From Martinezella dioscoreae (GTDB lineage Bacteria; Pseudomonadota; Alphaproteobacteria; Rhizobiales; Rhizobiaceae): a stretch of DNA of 64,000 bases. The stretch lies in NCBI RefSeq assembly GCF_009176305.1, contig NZ_BLAJ01000013.1:1-64000 (forward strand), given 5' to 3'. The notes beneath the pieces are model-generated. The model worked only from the letters and a program-made list of their open reading frames with translations, had not been told where the DNA came from and made no database searches. The position numbers and the translations under genes were made by a program. Of the stretch, positions 1 through 9,557 are shown in pieces. Numbering within the stretch: position 1 is the stretch's first letter; each line of letters starts with the position of its first letter.

Positions 1-1402
1 CATTGATCGTCATCGAGCCGATGTTGGTATTCTGAGCAAGAAACAGGGAGGTTTGCTTACCGCCCGTCCACGATACGTTGCCGCACCATGTATTGTGCGC
101 AAAGGAGTTCGCCTCGAGAGCAGTTGTCGATGCGCCGAAATCGATACTCGTACCGGTGCAATTCCACACTGTATCCTTGATATGGACCCCTTGTAGTTTG
201 GTCGCCGGGTTGAAGTTGAACAAACCGCCAGTAAGACCATTGTCGCCGTCAGTGTTATCAATCCATAGCTGTCGGATAAGGGGCACGCTTGCATCGGAGC
301 AGAAGACCCCCTTTTGATTGGAGCCGGTGTAGATATGATATTCGACATGCGAGTTCGTGATCTTGAAAACTTGTTGCGCGCCGCCGGAGCCTGTGAAGCC
401 GCCCCATTTAAAGGCACAACCGACACCACCGCCGTCACCTGGATTAAATTGAATGCCATCAAAGATGATTGTATTTGGTCCACCCCCAGCGCCTATGGCT
501 GTCGTATTCGTAAATAGGACGAAATCGTCAGCGTCCGAGAAATTATTGCCGCCGTTCATTCCCCATCGACCGCCGACGAAGTACACCTCGGGGAAGCCGT
601 CGATGACCGAATAGTGCGACGCACAACGGCCCTGATTGAGATTGTAAACATGTGACGCGATGCTAACTGGATTCGGCCCCCATGCCGTACAGGTGTCGAA
701 GCCATAGACATTCAGATCACGGATAGTCGAGTTGTATCCGCCCGCCATTCTATAGCCAACTGACCCTGCGTTCGGAGTTGCCGGCCCGCCGACGAGTGTT
801 ATGGCTTCAATGATGCCCGGACTATGCAGGCTGTCGCTAGCCGTGGATGTGACGCAAGCAGTAGACACTGCGCCCGCACATTTTATCCACGAAGTCCCTG
901 CGAAACCGGCACTAAAATTGCCGGGCGAAATTTTGGAACCCTTCAGACACCCACTCTGCGGAATCATCAAAACATCTACGAAAAACCCGTTTGTCGATGG
1001 CGGCACGAGGATGCAAACATTGCCTGCAGCAAAAGCGGCGTTAAATGCGGATGTCGCGAGGGTAGATCCGTCGGCTTTCGCCCCCCATTCTCGAACATCC
1101 GCGCCCTCTGCCGGAAATATGGCGATCCAACATTTCCCATCGGCACTCGGCACTTGCGCACCACCATCGCCGGAACCGGAATTCATCGAGCAGGGTGAAG
1201 ATGATGCTATGTAAAGAAGGGACGGAGCATCACCCGCCGCCGCGTAGCCAAGGCGCATGACAGCAGGAGGGCCGCCGGATACATTCATCGCCGACAAGGC
1301 TGCGGTATTCGTTGCCGTCTGGACGTTGTCGGCGTGCGCTCCAGTGGCGATCAGCAGAAATGCAATCGCCTGCAAAATCCATTTATAAATGCGGTTTGGC
1401 AA
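1..1402 (-). CDS. Secreted pectate-lyase-superfamily (beta-helix) protein, 3' end outside the window
   Basis: The frame is open from 1402 down to base 1 with no stop, so the C-terminus lies outside the window. The N-terminus reads as a signal peptide: PNRIYK, a hydrophobic stretch (WILQAIAFLLIATG), then cleavage after AHA. The mature part soon shows ADVREWGAKADGST followed by TSAFNAAFAAG, which is the entry motif of the pectate-lyase-3/GH28-like beta-helix family (usual form VRDFGAKGDGxxDDTxAxQxA). The rest is rich in G, N, T and short hydrophobic strands, as expected of a right-handed parallel beta-helix. I chose the TTG at 1402 because AGGA sits 7 bases upstream and it puts the signal peptide at the very N-terminus; an in-frame ATG at 1490-1492 would add 30 residues. 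The substrate is unknown: a polysaccharide lyase, a hydrolase or a non-catalytic surface protein are all possible. Confidence 0.7.
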   Translation of the reverse strand, partial: MPNRIYKWILQAIAFLLIATGAHADNVQTATNTAALSAMNVSGGPPAVMRLGYAAAGDAPSLLYIASSSPCSMNSGSGDGGAQVPSADGKCWIAIFPAEGADVREWGAKADGSTLATSAFNAAFAAGNVCILVPPSTNGFFVDVLMIPQSGCLKGSKISPGNFSAGFAGTSWIKCAGAVSTACVTSTASDSLHSPGIIEAITLVGGPATPNAGSVGYRMAGGYNSTIRDLNVYGFDTCTAWGPNPVSIASHVYNLNQGRCASHYSVIDGFPEVYFVGGRWGMNGGNNFSDADDFVLFTNTTAIGAGGGPNTIIFDGIQFNPGDGGGVGCAFKWGGFTGSGGAQQVFKITNSHVEYHIYTGSNQKGVFCSDASVPLIRQLWIDNTDGDNGLTGGLFNFNPATKLQGVHIKDTVWNCTGTSIDFGASTTALEANSFAHNTWCGNVSWTGGKQTSLFLAQNTNIGSMTIN

Positions 1403-1596
1403 CTTGCAGTCCTCGCGATCAAACGTCGGCCGTTCGACGTAACAATTTCGATCAGACGCGCGTCGGACGCGGCGATAAGCCTTGCCCACCATTGGCTCCG
1501 TCAGGATAGCCGCCGGGATAAAGCCCTCAGCCGTATTGGGCCTGGCGATGTCGCCAAACTTCCCCCCGGGGCAGGTCTTCGTCACTTTCCGAGCGG

Positions 1597-3006
1597 TCAG
1601 TCGGGCCTGACTTCGACCGCCACGTGCCCGGGCTTCTCGTTGAGATCGCCGTCCGTCACCCAGTTAGATCCCTCTTCGTAGAATCCGCATTTCCGAAAGA
1701 GATCCCGGGCGATCAAGTTGGCTTCGGTTTCAATGATACGTCCGCTTCTCACGCCGCTGCGCTCGCAGAGAAAACCAATGACCGCGTTTTCCACGCCGAG
1801 CCCAACAACCCGGCAGCTCATGACAAACTGGTCCAAGAATGATCCGTTCAGGATCGCTACCCCGACCAATCCATAGGACGAATAGTTGTCCTGAACTTCA
1901 AACGTCGAGAACTTCCAGCCTTGTGCGAATGCGTGGCTGCATTCCTCGGTACTCCAGCGCTTACCTGTCGTGTTGAACTGGTTGGATTTGTTGATCAGCT
2001 CGAATGCCCGCGGGAAACTGCCATGGGTAATATCCGATATCTCGCGGATGGAGACCTTGACGCCCAGAGATGCGAGGAAGTCGTCTCGGCTCATTTCCGA
2101 CCTGGCCGTTTCGCGTTTCACCTGATCCTGGATCATCTGCGTGCGCCGGCTGGATTCCTGGCTGATATAAGGTACCTGCAATTCGGGAGCCCAAAGAAGG
2201 ATGCGCCGAATGGAGTAGAGCTCCGCCCCTAGCGTTCGTATTGTCGGAAAGGCTGCCTGCACCGCTTGGCGCTCGACGGGATTGTCGTCGATGAATACGA
2301 CGTTCTTCGGCAGAAGATTTGTATAGGTCAGAATCTCCTCAATGTTTTCTGCTTTTGGTCGCCAATTGATCTTTCGGATCGCGAAATCTTCGAGATCCAG
2401 GCGGCCCAGGAGGAATTTCGGCCAGAGGTCTTTTATCGTCGCCTCTTCATTCTTGCTGACGATTGCAAGAATGATACCCCGATGCTTGAGATATTTCAGG
2501 GCTTCAATCATGCCCAGCGGCCAGCCCTCCAAAATATAGGGATGAAAGCCATCCTCGGCGACAACACCGCGCCAGAGCGTGTCATCAAGGTCCATGATCA
2601 CCAGCTTTACGCTGTCCTGCTGCCTGATCGTCCGATACATTGCGTCGATCTCGCTCCATATGGCGAGAATGAAATCCTGTGTATTGAACGAATAGAGATC
2701 GGAAAGTTTCGCGGGAACGACGATGCGTTTGGTATCATGCATGCTGTCCCAGTCATTGGCAATGGACGCATGGCTCCAGGACCAGATGAAATCCTCCTGA
2801 ATGTACTTCCTGCCGAAGGTGGCAGCTATCGCATCCGTCTGGAGGACATAAGTGTTGGTACGCTGCCGCGCCAATTCGTGGATGAACTTGTTAAGCTGCT
2901 CGACAAAATAAGTCGGATTGCGAAAATCATGGCGAGGCAGAAGCCGGCCAATCAGATTCTGTTGAGGCGTGAGGAACTCGGCAATGAACGTCAGAAGGTT
3001 GGAGTT
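1597..3006 (-). pseudogene. FkbH-like HAD-IIIC phosphatase/acyltransferase part, separated from its N-terminus by a frameshift
   Basis: This frame encodes most of an FkbH-like protein. It has a HAD domain with the DxDxT-type motif VIMDLDDTLW and later VFIDDNPVER, followed by a GNAT-like C-terminal domain (GLGVENAVIGFLCE, LFRKCGFYEEG). There is no ATG at its head; the first usable codon is a TTG at 2874, inside the conserved text ELARQRTNTYVLQ. Reading further upstream in the same frame, NSNLLTFIAEFLTPQQN and GRLLPRHDFRNPTYFVEQLN continue the family sequence smoothly as far as 3006. There the preceding ORF (2991-4217) ends in the other frame with YIVKTPTF. One missing A in the A4 run (T4 on the plus strand, 3005-3008) would join the two. 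FkbH proteins load or form glyceryl or other acyl units in polyketide and surface-glycan pathways. It could be a real pseudogene, a sequencing error or a -1 frameshift. Confidence 0.75.
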
Positions 3007-4217
3007 TTGACTATATAGCAGCGCGCGTCCAAAGTTTGGACGAGACGAGTTTTGGCCTCTTCGAACTTTGCAATGAAAGGCTCTTCGCTTTCATGCGAGA
3101 TATTGGCGAGCATCGTTTCAGGTACAATTGTCCGCAAAGGCAGATAGATAAGCTGAAACTCGTACTGGTCGAGTGCCGCCGGCAGCGGGCTGAGGTCACG
3201 CCCAGGGAAGTTGTAGAGAATGTGATCGACCTGTGCATGCGGAAAAATCTTATGGGCGTGAGAATACAACGCCTCCGAAAGGCATGAGCCGATAACAAGG
3301 ATCCGCTTGACATCGGTTTGAGAGACCGCCAATTCCTCCGGTGTCCGAAATTTGTACTCGTGCCTCGACTCCACTGCAGTCGAATTGCTTTCCGGAATTT
3401 CCTTGCCTCGGCCGCCTTGATGTGAATATGTCCGCGGGGAGTTCGCAGCACCTGTGCTCAGAATCCTGACGGCGACCTGTTCAAAGGCGGGGACCAATCC
3501 GATGTATTCATATACTACGCCGTTCTCATAGCAAAATTCTTGGAACGCCCGGTGTTCGTGCCGCTTCCAATCCGGATAGTTGAAGTACTCGTCAAACAGA
3601 ATGACGGTGCCAGAAACGATGCGATCGCGCGCCTCGTTCAGAATTGTCTTTGTCGAAGAATAGAGATCGCAATCGATGTGTAGGAAGGAAATATCCCCCG
3701 GATGACCGGCCAGAAAGGTGCGTAGCGTTTCGTCAAACCCTCCGACGACAAGCTTGACATTCTGATGAACGGTCGGAAGGTCCTCCCGTGCGAAGGCGCC
3801 CGCCTTGACTCCCTCCGTCCAATCTTCAGGAAGTCCCTTGAAGGAATCGAAGCCGTAGACGGTCTTATGCTTCAGTGTTTCGGCAACGATGTTGATCGTG
3901 TGTCCGGAGAAGACGCCGAATTCGAGCGTCAGGCCATCGAATTGTATCTTGTCGAGGCTGAAGCGGAGAAGTTCCTCGCGACCATCGAAGCGAGCCGCCT
4001 TTCGCATGTGCTCCCGCGCATACTGATAACTTTCGACGGCTGCTGCTAAATATGCAACCGAATCGATGTTTTGTGGCCCTCCTCTATCCGCGAGCAACCT
4101 ATCATGCGCTGTTTCCTGGTGAATGAACCGCGCGTCGGCGCCGCCATCTGTAGACTGATCGAAAACCATGTTCTGGTCATTCTCGCTGATCATTTTCGTA
4201 GATTCCATCAATGGCAT
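2991..4217 (-). CDS. TylF/MycF-type O-methyltransferase fused to the N-terminal SGNH part of an FkbH-like protein
   Basis: Residues about 75-255 form a class I SAM-dependent methyltransferase of the TylF (macrocin O-methyltransferase) family. It has the SAM motif LEFGVFSGHT (about 98-107), YGFDSFKGLPEDW (about 121-133), the metal-site strand FLHIDCDLYSS (about 178-188) and VILFDEYFNYPDW (about 205-217). After a low-complexity linker, residues about 303-405 begin an SGNH-like fold (RILVIGSCLSEAL), as at the start of FkbH-like proteins. The ORF then stops at TGA 2991-2993, and the FkbH sequence resumes in the -1 frame (entry 1597-3006). The ATG at 4217 has GGAGG only 3 bases upstream; the ATG at 4208 is an alternative. 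Neighbours (FkbM, glycosyltransferase) suggest methylation or acyl decoration of a surface glycan. As written the protein is a methyltransferase with a truncated fusion partner. Confidence 0.8.
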   Translation of the reverse strand: MPLMESTKMISENDQNMVFDQSTDGGADARFIHQETAHDRLLADRGGPQNIDSVAYLAAAVESYQYAREHMRKAARFDGREELLRFSLDKIQFDGLTLEFGVFSGHTINIVAETLKHKTVYGFDSFKGLPEDWTEGVKAGAFAREDLPTVHQNVKLVVGGFDETLRTFLAGHPGDISFLHIDCDLYSSTKTILNEARDRIVSGTVILFDEYFNYPDWKRHEHRAFQEFCYENGVVYEYIGLVPAFEQVAVRILSTGAANSPRTYSHQGGRGKEIPESNSTAVESRHEYKFRTPEELAVSQTDVKRILVIGSCLSEALYSHAHKIFPHAQVDHILYNFPGRDLSPLPAALDQYEFQLIYLPLRTIVPETMLANISHESEEPFIAKFEEAKTRLVQTLDARCYIVKTPTF

Positions 4218-4357
4218 AATCCTCCGGGGAGATTATCCGTCCCTAGTCTTCACTGGTCAGCACCTACGTCAGAGGAATGTCGCCTTCAAACACCGCCGCC
4301 TTCCGCGTCTCCGGCACGCCACCACACATCAATGTGCTTCACGAATTGAGCCATATT

Positions 4358-5320
4358 TCAGTTTGAAAGCCGCTCACGGGGGATCAGCGCCAGATCTTCA
4401 AGGCGAGTATTCGCTCCGTAATTCTGTAAGAATATGCCAGCGTCTCCTATGTCTTTCGGTGCGCCCGTCGGGTCCGCTCGATCGAGAAGACCAATGTGAT
4501 AACCAATATCTGTAAACCTCTTTAAATAGCTCAGTGGATCCACCCCAGATATGCGCTGAAGCATCTCCGGCGAGAACTCCGTCGATATGATGGGCCGATC
4601 GCGCTCTATAAGAGGCCAAGCGCCGTCAAAAACCTTGGACTCTGCGCCCTCTACGTCAACCTTAATGAAATCGATGCGCTTTTGGACAAGCTGATCCAGG
4701 CGAAAAACCGGCACCACCGTACAATAAGGACTGCTTAAAACAGCCGAGGTTTCCGGCAGCAACCCGCCATTGGAACCTACATGCGTAGAGAAATAGGCGG
4801 CCCCTTCTGCACTGGATAGTGCGACAGGCAGAAGCTTTACATTGTCAATTCCGTTTCGCTCGATGCTCAACAGTATCAAGCGGCTATTTTCGGAATTCGG
4901 CTCTATTGCTGTCACGGAACCCGATGGTCCAACGAGCCTTGAGGACAACAGCGTAAAATACCCGATGTTTGCACCAATATCGACGACATGCATTCCCTCC
5001 TTGATCACTGACTTACAAAAGGCAGTGACATGAGGCTCATATATACCTGAATGCAGTATCGAAAGGCCGACTGCCCTATCGGCATTGTCTACCGCCAAGC
5101 TAAATGATCCAAGATCAGCGTAGAAAATATCCTCTGGTCCAAATCTGACAATGATCGGTGTGTTTAAGCTCTGACGATCAAAAACACCTATAACAGAGCG
5201 AATTTTTGAATAAGATAGTTCTCCATCCGAAATACCATGTCTCCTAATATGATCTTTATGAGATGGAGGAATATCGTTCCCATACAGGAACTGACATATC
5301 GTTTCTAAACTTCCATCCAT
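4358..5320 (-). CDS. FkbM family methyltransferase
   Basis: The 320-residue protein has the FkbM motif I VVDIGANIGYFTLL in its middle. It continues with AIEPNSENSRLI (acidic loop binding the SAM ribose) and DFIKVDVEGAESKVFDGA, the family hallmark VDVEGxE. Such enzymes O-methylate sugars or other small groups on glycans and secondary metabolites. I chose the ATG at 5320 because GGAGGG stands 6 bases upstream; a TTG at 5368 is in frame but has no ribosome site. The gene is visibly AT-richer than the genes on both sides, with many ATA, TTA and AAA codons, which suggests separate acquisition. It lies between the TPR-glycosyltransferase and the TylF-type methyltransferase on the same strand, so a shared role in modifying one glycan is likely. 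The acceptor is unknown. Confidence 0.88.
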   Translation of the reverse strand: MDGSLETICQFLYGNDIPPSHKDHIRRHGISDGELSYSKIRSVIGVFDRQSLNTPIIVRFGPEDIFYADLGSFSLAVDNADRAVGLSILHSGIYEPHVTAFCKSVIKEGMHVVDIGANIGYFTLLSSRLVGPSGSVTAIEPNSENSRLILLSIERNGIDNVKLLPVALSSAEGAAYFSTHVGSNGGLLPETSAVLSSPYCTVVPVFRLDQLVQKRIDFIKVDVEGAESKVFDGAWPLIERDRPIISTEFSPEMLQRISGVDPLSYLKRFTDIGYHIGLLDRADPTGAPKDIGDAGIFLQNYGANTRLEDLALIPRERLSN

Positions 5321-5414
5321 AAACAACCCTCCACTCACAGCACTGATCTCGGGAATCGAGATGATCAAAATTACATTTTGAGGCGGGCCAAGCCGCCTAA
5401 CGGGACTGCATCGA

Positions 5415-7565
5415 TCAGTTTCGGCCTAGCTGCGATTGGAGCATGACTTTCTCCAACAAACCCACTCGTTCCAGTGGGGCCGCCCCATCGCAGTACGCCA
5501 CGGCTGAAAGCCCGAGATGGCATGACCGAGCGCCCGTATCGCCGAACCTGCCCCTCGTCAGCAGGTTGACCGTCACCCTCCCCTGCGGTCCGACAACACC
5601 TTCGAACGAAATGTAGGTCGGCCGGTCGATCACCTGGAAGGAAGACGTTTCCCCTCCGGCATCGGTGATCAAAACAATGTTCTGGCTGCCAGGTGGGCAC
5701 ATCACCTCCAGGTAGATACGCACTTTCTGGCCCTCGGCGAGTTCGCTATCGAACACAAGCCGGGAGCGGCGCTGGCTTGCCCAGACGCCCCAATCCTCCA
5801 TAGCGAACCAGCCAGAGTCACGCGCTGCGCGAAAGGTAACGATCCGCCGGCCTTCAGCGGCGATCCGCAATAGCGCCGTGTCGCCGCCTTCGATGATCTC
5901 GTTGCGAGGCAGGCGGCAATTCAAACGGCCGGGCTGATCTCCCAGCCCAACACTCATGTCGATCGCCGTCGAGAACAGCTCGGAGCAGAACGCATCCCAC
6001 GATTTTGGCACGAAATTCTGCTCGATATCGCGCTGCCAGTCGGCCAGATCCTCGCGATCGACAATGACCTGCTTGAAGATGTTGTAGCCGTCCTCGATGT
6101 TGTAAGGATTGATGTAACGCACAAAATGCCCTCCAACTTCGGGCATCGAGGTGGCGTTGGAGGCGATGCAGGGCTTGCCGTAATTCAGGCTCTCGCCAAT
6201 GGGCAGGCCAAAGCCTTCGGCAAAACTTGTATAGGTCGTAAACAGAGCATGCCGGTATAGATATTCCAGCTCGTCGTCCGAGATGTCGTTGAAGATGTAG
6301 AGCCAGTCCCCGACATAACCGTGAGCGGCCAGATGGTGCCGCAATTCGTCGATCTGCCAACCCCATTTGCCCACCCAGACGAGTTTCGGTGCCTTCTCGC
6401 CCAGTTCGCGGATCAGACGTTCCCAGATGCGGATCTGGTACATATGATTCTTGCGAACCTCGATGGTTGCAACACAGAGGACATATTCCTCCTCTGCCAT
6501 GCCGAGGATGTTGGTATTAAGGATCCTGGTCTTCTTCTGTGTCTTCCGCAGCTCCGTTGCGAGCGGAATTGCCTTGACGGGCAGCTCGAAGTTGAGACGC
6601 TCCTTGAAATAGGCCCTGATTTCGGATGCGACGAACTCCGAATTCGCCAGAACGAAATCGCAAACCGACAATACGTCGATCAGCTGTCTTTGAAACTTGT
6701 CGACGGCAGCCTGCTGGACATATTCCGGATTCCGGATCTGGATGAGATCGTGAATGAATACGCAGAAGCGCATGCCCTTTTCACGAAGCTTCCGCATGAC
6801 ATCGTAATGCGGATAGATCCAGAAAGCGCCCGCAACGACGAATATATCATCCTGCGTCGGCCAAACTTCGAAGCGCGCGTCGAAGACGGCGGCAATTGCC
6901 TTATCGACCATGCTGCGATCGACAATCGGGACATCGAACTGGCGAACAAGCGTCGCAAGTGCCGCCGGGCTCGCGGCGAGAATACGATGGCGATCATACT
7001 CGGGGATCACCGGGATAACGCGGTAATCTCCGAACATACCGGACTCGATATGAAGGACCAGGTTGGCAACGACGCGTTGAATTCCGCTCAGGCTCTTATT
7101 GTGCTGAGCATATTCCATGAGGTCGGTGACGTCGAGCCAGATGGTCTTTAGCGCTTTTTCGCTCTCGGCGCTGAAATCTGAAAAGACGTCGCCAGCGGCG
7201 CCCGCTGCCACGAGTTCGATGACGGCGTCGTGGTTGCCGGGGTTGCACTCCACCGAGCGCTTGTAGCTTTCGATTGCTTCACCCATGCGTCCAGTGAGCT
7301 TCAGCAAGTGCCCGCGCTGCAGGTGAATATCGGAATCATCCGGGTTGAGCTCGAGAGCTTTCTGATAGCGCTTGGCTGCCTCGCGGTAGTCACCCGCTTC
7401 CTTGAGGCAGTTGCCCGCCTGAACCCAAATCCCCGTGTCCCCGGGATTGGTCTGCAAATGCTCATCATAAAGGTCGGCCGCTTTCTGCCACAGTCTCGAA
7501 TCCCGCGCGACGTCTGCCTCACTGACGACGTTTCTCATTTCTTCCTTGCTGCGGAAAATGTTCAT
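5415..7565 (-). CDS. TPR-containing GT4-type glycosyltransferase
   Basis: This is a 716-residue three-part protein. Residues about 15-115 are tandem TPR units (AADLYDEHLQTNPGD, AAKRYQKALELNPDD, AIESYKRSVECNPGN). Residues about 145-560 form a GT-B glycosyltransferase of group 1/family 4 type, with YVLCVATIEVRKNH at the start of the donor domain and the E-x7-E region FAEGFGLPIGESLNYG followed by KPCIASNATSMPEVGG. The last 130 residues are beta-rich (IYLEVMCPPGSQNIVLITD) and look like an accessory sugar or protein-binding domain. The TPR part probably docks a protein partner or acceptor. No signal peptide or membrane segment is seen, so it acts in the cytoplasm or at the inner face of the membrane. 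The ATG at 7565 is preceded by a weak GGCGAG. Donor and acceptor sugars cannot be told from sequence. Confidence 0.88.
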   Translation of the reverse strand: MNIFRSKEEMRNVVSEADVARDSRLWQKAADLYDEHLQTNPGDTGIWVQAGNCLKEAGDYREAAKRYQKALELNPDDSDIHLQRGHLLKLTGRMGEAIESYKRSVECNPGNHDAVIELVAAGAAGDVFSDFSAESEKALKTIWLDVTDLMEYAQHNKSLSGIQRVVANLVLHIESGMFGDYRVIPVIPEYDRHRILAASPAALATLVRQFDVPIVDRSMVDKAIAAVFDARFEVWPTQDDIFVVAGAFWIYPHYDVMRKLREKGMRFCVFIHDLIQIRNPEYVQQAAVDKFQRQLIDVLSVCDFVLANSEFVASEIRAYFKERLNFELPVKAIPLATELRKTQKKTRILNTNILGMAEEEYVLCVATIEVRKNHMYQIRIWERLIRELGEKAPKLVWVGKWGWQIDELRHHLAAHGYVGDWLYIFNDISDDELEYLYRHALFTTYTSFAEGFGLPIGESLNYGKPCIASNATSMPEVGGHFVRYINPYNIEDGYNIFKQVIVDREDLADWQRDIEQNFVPKSWDAFCSELFSTAIDMSVGLGDQPGRLNCRLPRNEIIEGGDTALLRIAAEGRRIVTFRAARDSGWFAMEDWGVWASQRRSRLVFDSELAEGQKVRIYLEVMCPPGSQNIVLITDAGGETSSFQVIDRPTYISFEGVVGPQGRVTVNLLTRGRFGDTGARSCHLGLSAVAYCDGAAPLERVGLLEKVMLQSQLGRN

Positions 7566-7718
7566 GAAATCTCGCCCGGTTTGTTGGGTCAGGTTGATCG
7601 CGATGGCTAAGGGGATTTCCGCGATGGTTCGTCGGCGCTCGCAACTCCGCCGGTTCTTGCCGGAGACGGATAGGTCGATCCCATCCCTCTCCGGCTGCTG
7701 AACAGCTCCTCACTCTGT

Positions 7719-7742
7719 CGGCGGTCCAAAGGTGGACCGCCG
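7719..7742 (-). terminator. Perfect 9-bp stem-loop between the Hint gene and the glycosyltransferase gene
   Basis: CGGCGGTCC and GGACCGCCG pair perfectly around a 6-base loop. It lies inside the last codons of the upstream Hint gene or just after them on the minus strand. The downstream side has no T-run, so it may be an RNA-processing or stability element rather than an intrinsic terminator. Confidence 0.35.
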
Positions 7743-7757
7743 CAAGATGGGCTTTCC

Positions 7758-9557
7758 TCAAGCGGCGCGGAGCCCCGCGACGTCTGTTTCTTCCGGCGCC
7801 ACCCAAGGTTGGCCGGCTTCCGCATAGCCTGTCAGGCGCAGGATCACGTGGCCCTTGCAATCGGCCCACAGTGTGGCCGGCAGCACGAGGTGACCATTGG
7901 TCCAGGACCAATTGCAACCTGCAGCGATCTCTTCCGGATGGAGGCCGACGAGGCCGTTCAAGGCAACGTCGCGATCCGTCTTGAGACCATCGAAGATACG
8001 CAGGCTCTCGAACCGCACGCCGAGCGCACGGACCTCTCGACCGGGGGAGAAGGTCCGCGACACCAGGCTCGCCGTCTTGGTAGACGCCGGGAAGATGAAC
8101 CGTGCGAGGTCGCCGTCGATCTGCCCCTCCACGCGTTTGCCGTCGACCAGCATATGCAGGTCCATATCCGCAGCCCGGCTCCAGCCGAGTGCCTCCGCCC
8201 GCGCGATCAACCGCTCGCGGATCGCCTCGACGAGGACGCCACGGTCAACGAAGGGGCGAGCATAACGGGTCAGGCTCTCGGCCACACGCTGAGCGGCGTC
8301 GACCTCGACAAGGCGGCCATAAGCCCTGCCGAAGAAAGCGCGATTGCCCACTTCCATGTAGCTCTCGCAGCCCATGCCCTCAGCCATCAGCACATCATGG
8401 CTTTCCAGTTCCACGTGCCAATATGTGACCTCGGGCCACTCCTCGCGGACGATCGTCGCGCCATTGGCCAGCTCGCCGACCGGTACGAACACTTCGCCCA
8501 TCAAGTCCACGCAGACCGCATGGCCGCCGGACAGCAGCAGATCGCGAGCGGGCAGGTTATCGCCGAATGCGCCGGCACGAACCCGGACGGGCCACTCATT
8601 GCGCACCGGCCGTTCGACCCGTTTGCTGCCGATCCAAATGATCGGACGGGCTTCGCCGGTCGCCGTGATCGCCAGGTCGCCAACCCTCAGATCTTCGACG
8701 GCGACCTCGCCGCGCGCGGTAAGGATAAGCGTTCCGGAAACGAAGCACGGCGTCGCCACCGGAGTAATGTCTATTGCCGCACCATTCGCAGTGATTGTCA
8801 GCGGACCTGCCTGGCCGGCGATGAAAGTGCCGGTCGTGAAACTGGTGCCGGCAACGCTGACATTTCCGAGCGGATTGTTGCTGCTGTCGAAAAGGCTGAT
8901 CGTCTGGGAGCCGCCGCTCGAAGTGATGGTGTAGTGATCCACCGATCCGGCCAGCCCCTGGAATTCAATCTTGTCCGTCGCGGCATCGAAACTATTGATG
9001 GTCGTCGACGAAAGATCGAGAACCGCCCCACCGGCGTTCGCGACGAAGGTGCCCCCACCGGCTCCGAAGTTGATGGTCGTGCCGTTCAGCGCGCTTATCA
9101 AGGCCGTTCCGTTGGTGAACGAGCCGCCATTCTCGATGTCGACAGTCAAGCCGCTCAGCGCTCCGAGGACCGAGCCGCCGGCAGCGGTGGCGGTGCCGCC
9201 GTCAACGATGACGGTCATGCCGCTCAGCAAGCTAATACCAGAATTGATGGTAGCGTTGCCCCCCACATAGACCGTGGACGAGCCTAACAGCGCGGCGGTA
9301 ATGTTGACGGTTGCCGTCGCGCCGGGGGCCACCACATAGTTGGTGTTCCCGAGGATCGAGAGGATAGACAGCGAACTGGTGCCATTAACCGGCGTCGCAA
9401 CATTGCCTGGCGCGATATTGGTTAGTGTTGTTGTCGTACTGTCCGGGTTGGTGATGGTGAGGTCATAGTTTGCACCTACCCCGAGTACGCCAGGGTTATA
9501 GGTCAGATTATACTGTACGCCACTCGCAGTGGTGGCACTATAATTGCCTTCCGCCAT
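7758..9557 (-). CDS. Hint (Hedgehog/intein) domain protein with beta-strand repeats
   Basis: The 599-residue protein has two parts. Residues 1 to about 260 are G/T/N/S-rich short beta-strand repeats (TINSGISLLSGMTVIVDGG, TVDIENGGSFTNGTALIS), lacking Lys and Arg and without a Sec signal, as in repeat proteins exported by type I secretion. From about residue 268 comes a Hint_2 domain: nucleophile Cys in CFVSGTLILTARGEVAVEDLRVGDL, RPIIWIGSK, the block with His in LLLSGGHAVCV, then YWHVELESHDVLMAEGM. Hint domains can splice, cleave or esterify their own chain at the Cys. A C-terminal region of about 150 residues follows. The ATG at 9557 has GGAG 8-9 bases upstream. It pairs with the related protein at 10345-11535. 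The function of bacterial Hint_2 proteins of this kind is not established. Confidence 0.85.
   Translation of the reverse strand: MAEGNYSATTASGVQYNLTYNPGVLGVGANYDLTITNPDSTTTTLTNIAPGNVATPVNGTSSLSILSILGNTNYVVAPGATATVNITAALLGSSTVYVGGNATINSGISLLSGMTVIVDGGTATAAGGSVLGALSGLTVDIENGGSFTNGTALISALNGTTINFGAGGGTFVANAGGAVLDLSSTTINSFDAATDKIEFQGLAGSVDHYTITSSGGSQTISLFDSSNNPLGNVSVAGTSFTTGTFIAGQAGPLTITANGAAIDITPVATPCFVSGTLILTARGEVAVEDLRVGDLAITATGEARPIIWIGSKRVERPVRNEWPVRVRAGAFGDNLPARDLLLSGGHAVCVDLMGEVFVPVGELANGATIVREEWPEVTYWHVELESHDVLMAEGMGCESYMEVGNRAFFGRAYGRLVEVDAAQRVAESLTRYARPFVDRGVLVEAIRERLIARAEALGWSRAADMDLHMLVDGKRVEGQIDGDLARFIFPASTKTASLVSRTFSPGREVRALGVRFESLRIFDGLKTDRDVALNGLVGLHPEEIAAGCNWSWTNGHLVLPATLWADCKGHVILRLTGYAEAGQPWVAPEETDVAGLRAA

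Noticed and set aside
10..483. Minus-strand ORF of 157 codons at the left edge
   Set aside because: It overlaps the signal-peptide-bearing beta-helix gene in another frame and has low-complexity Ser/Arg-rich sequence with no motif.
2266..3018. Plus-strand ORF of 250 codons
   Set aside because: It is the antisense of the FkbH-like frame; no ribosome site or domain.
6321..7151. Plus-strand ORF of 276 codons
   Set aside because: It is antisense to the TPR-glycosyltransferase, a common effect of GC-rich third positions.
7809..9287. Plus-strand ORF of 492 codons
   Set aside because: It is antisense to the Hint gene; composition (Arg/Ala/His-rich) is that of a shadow frame.
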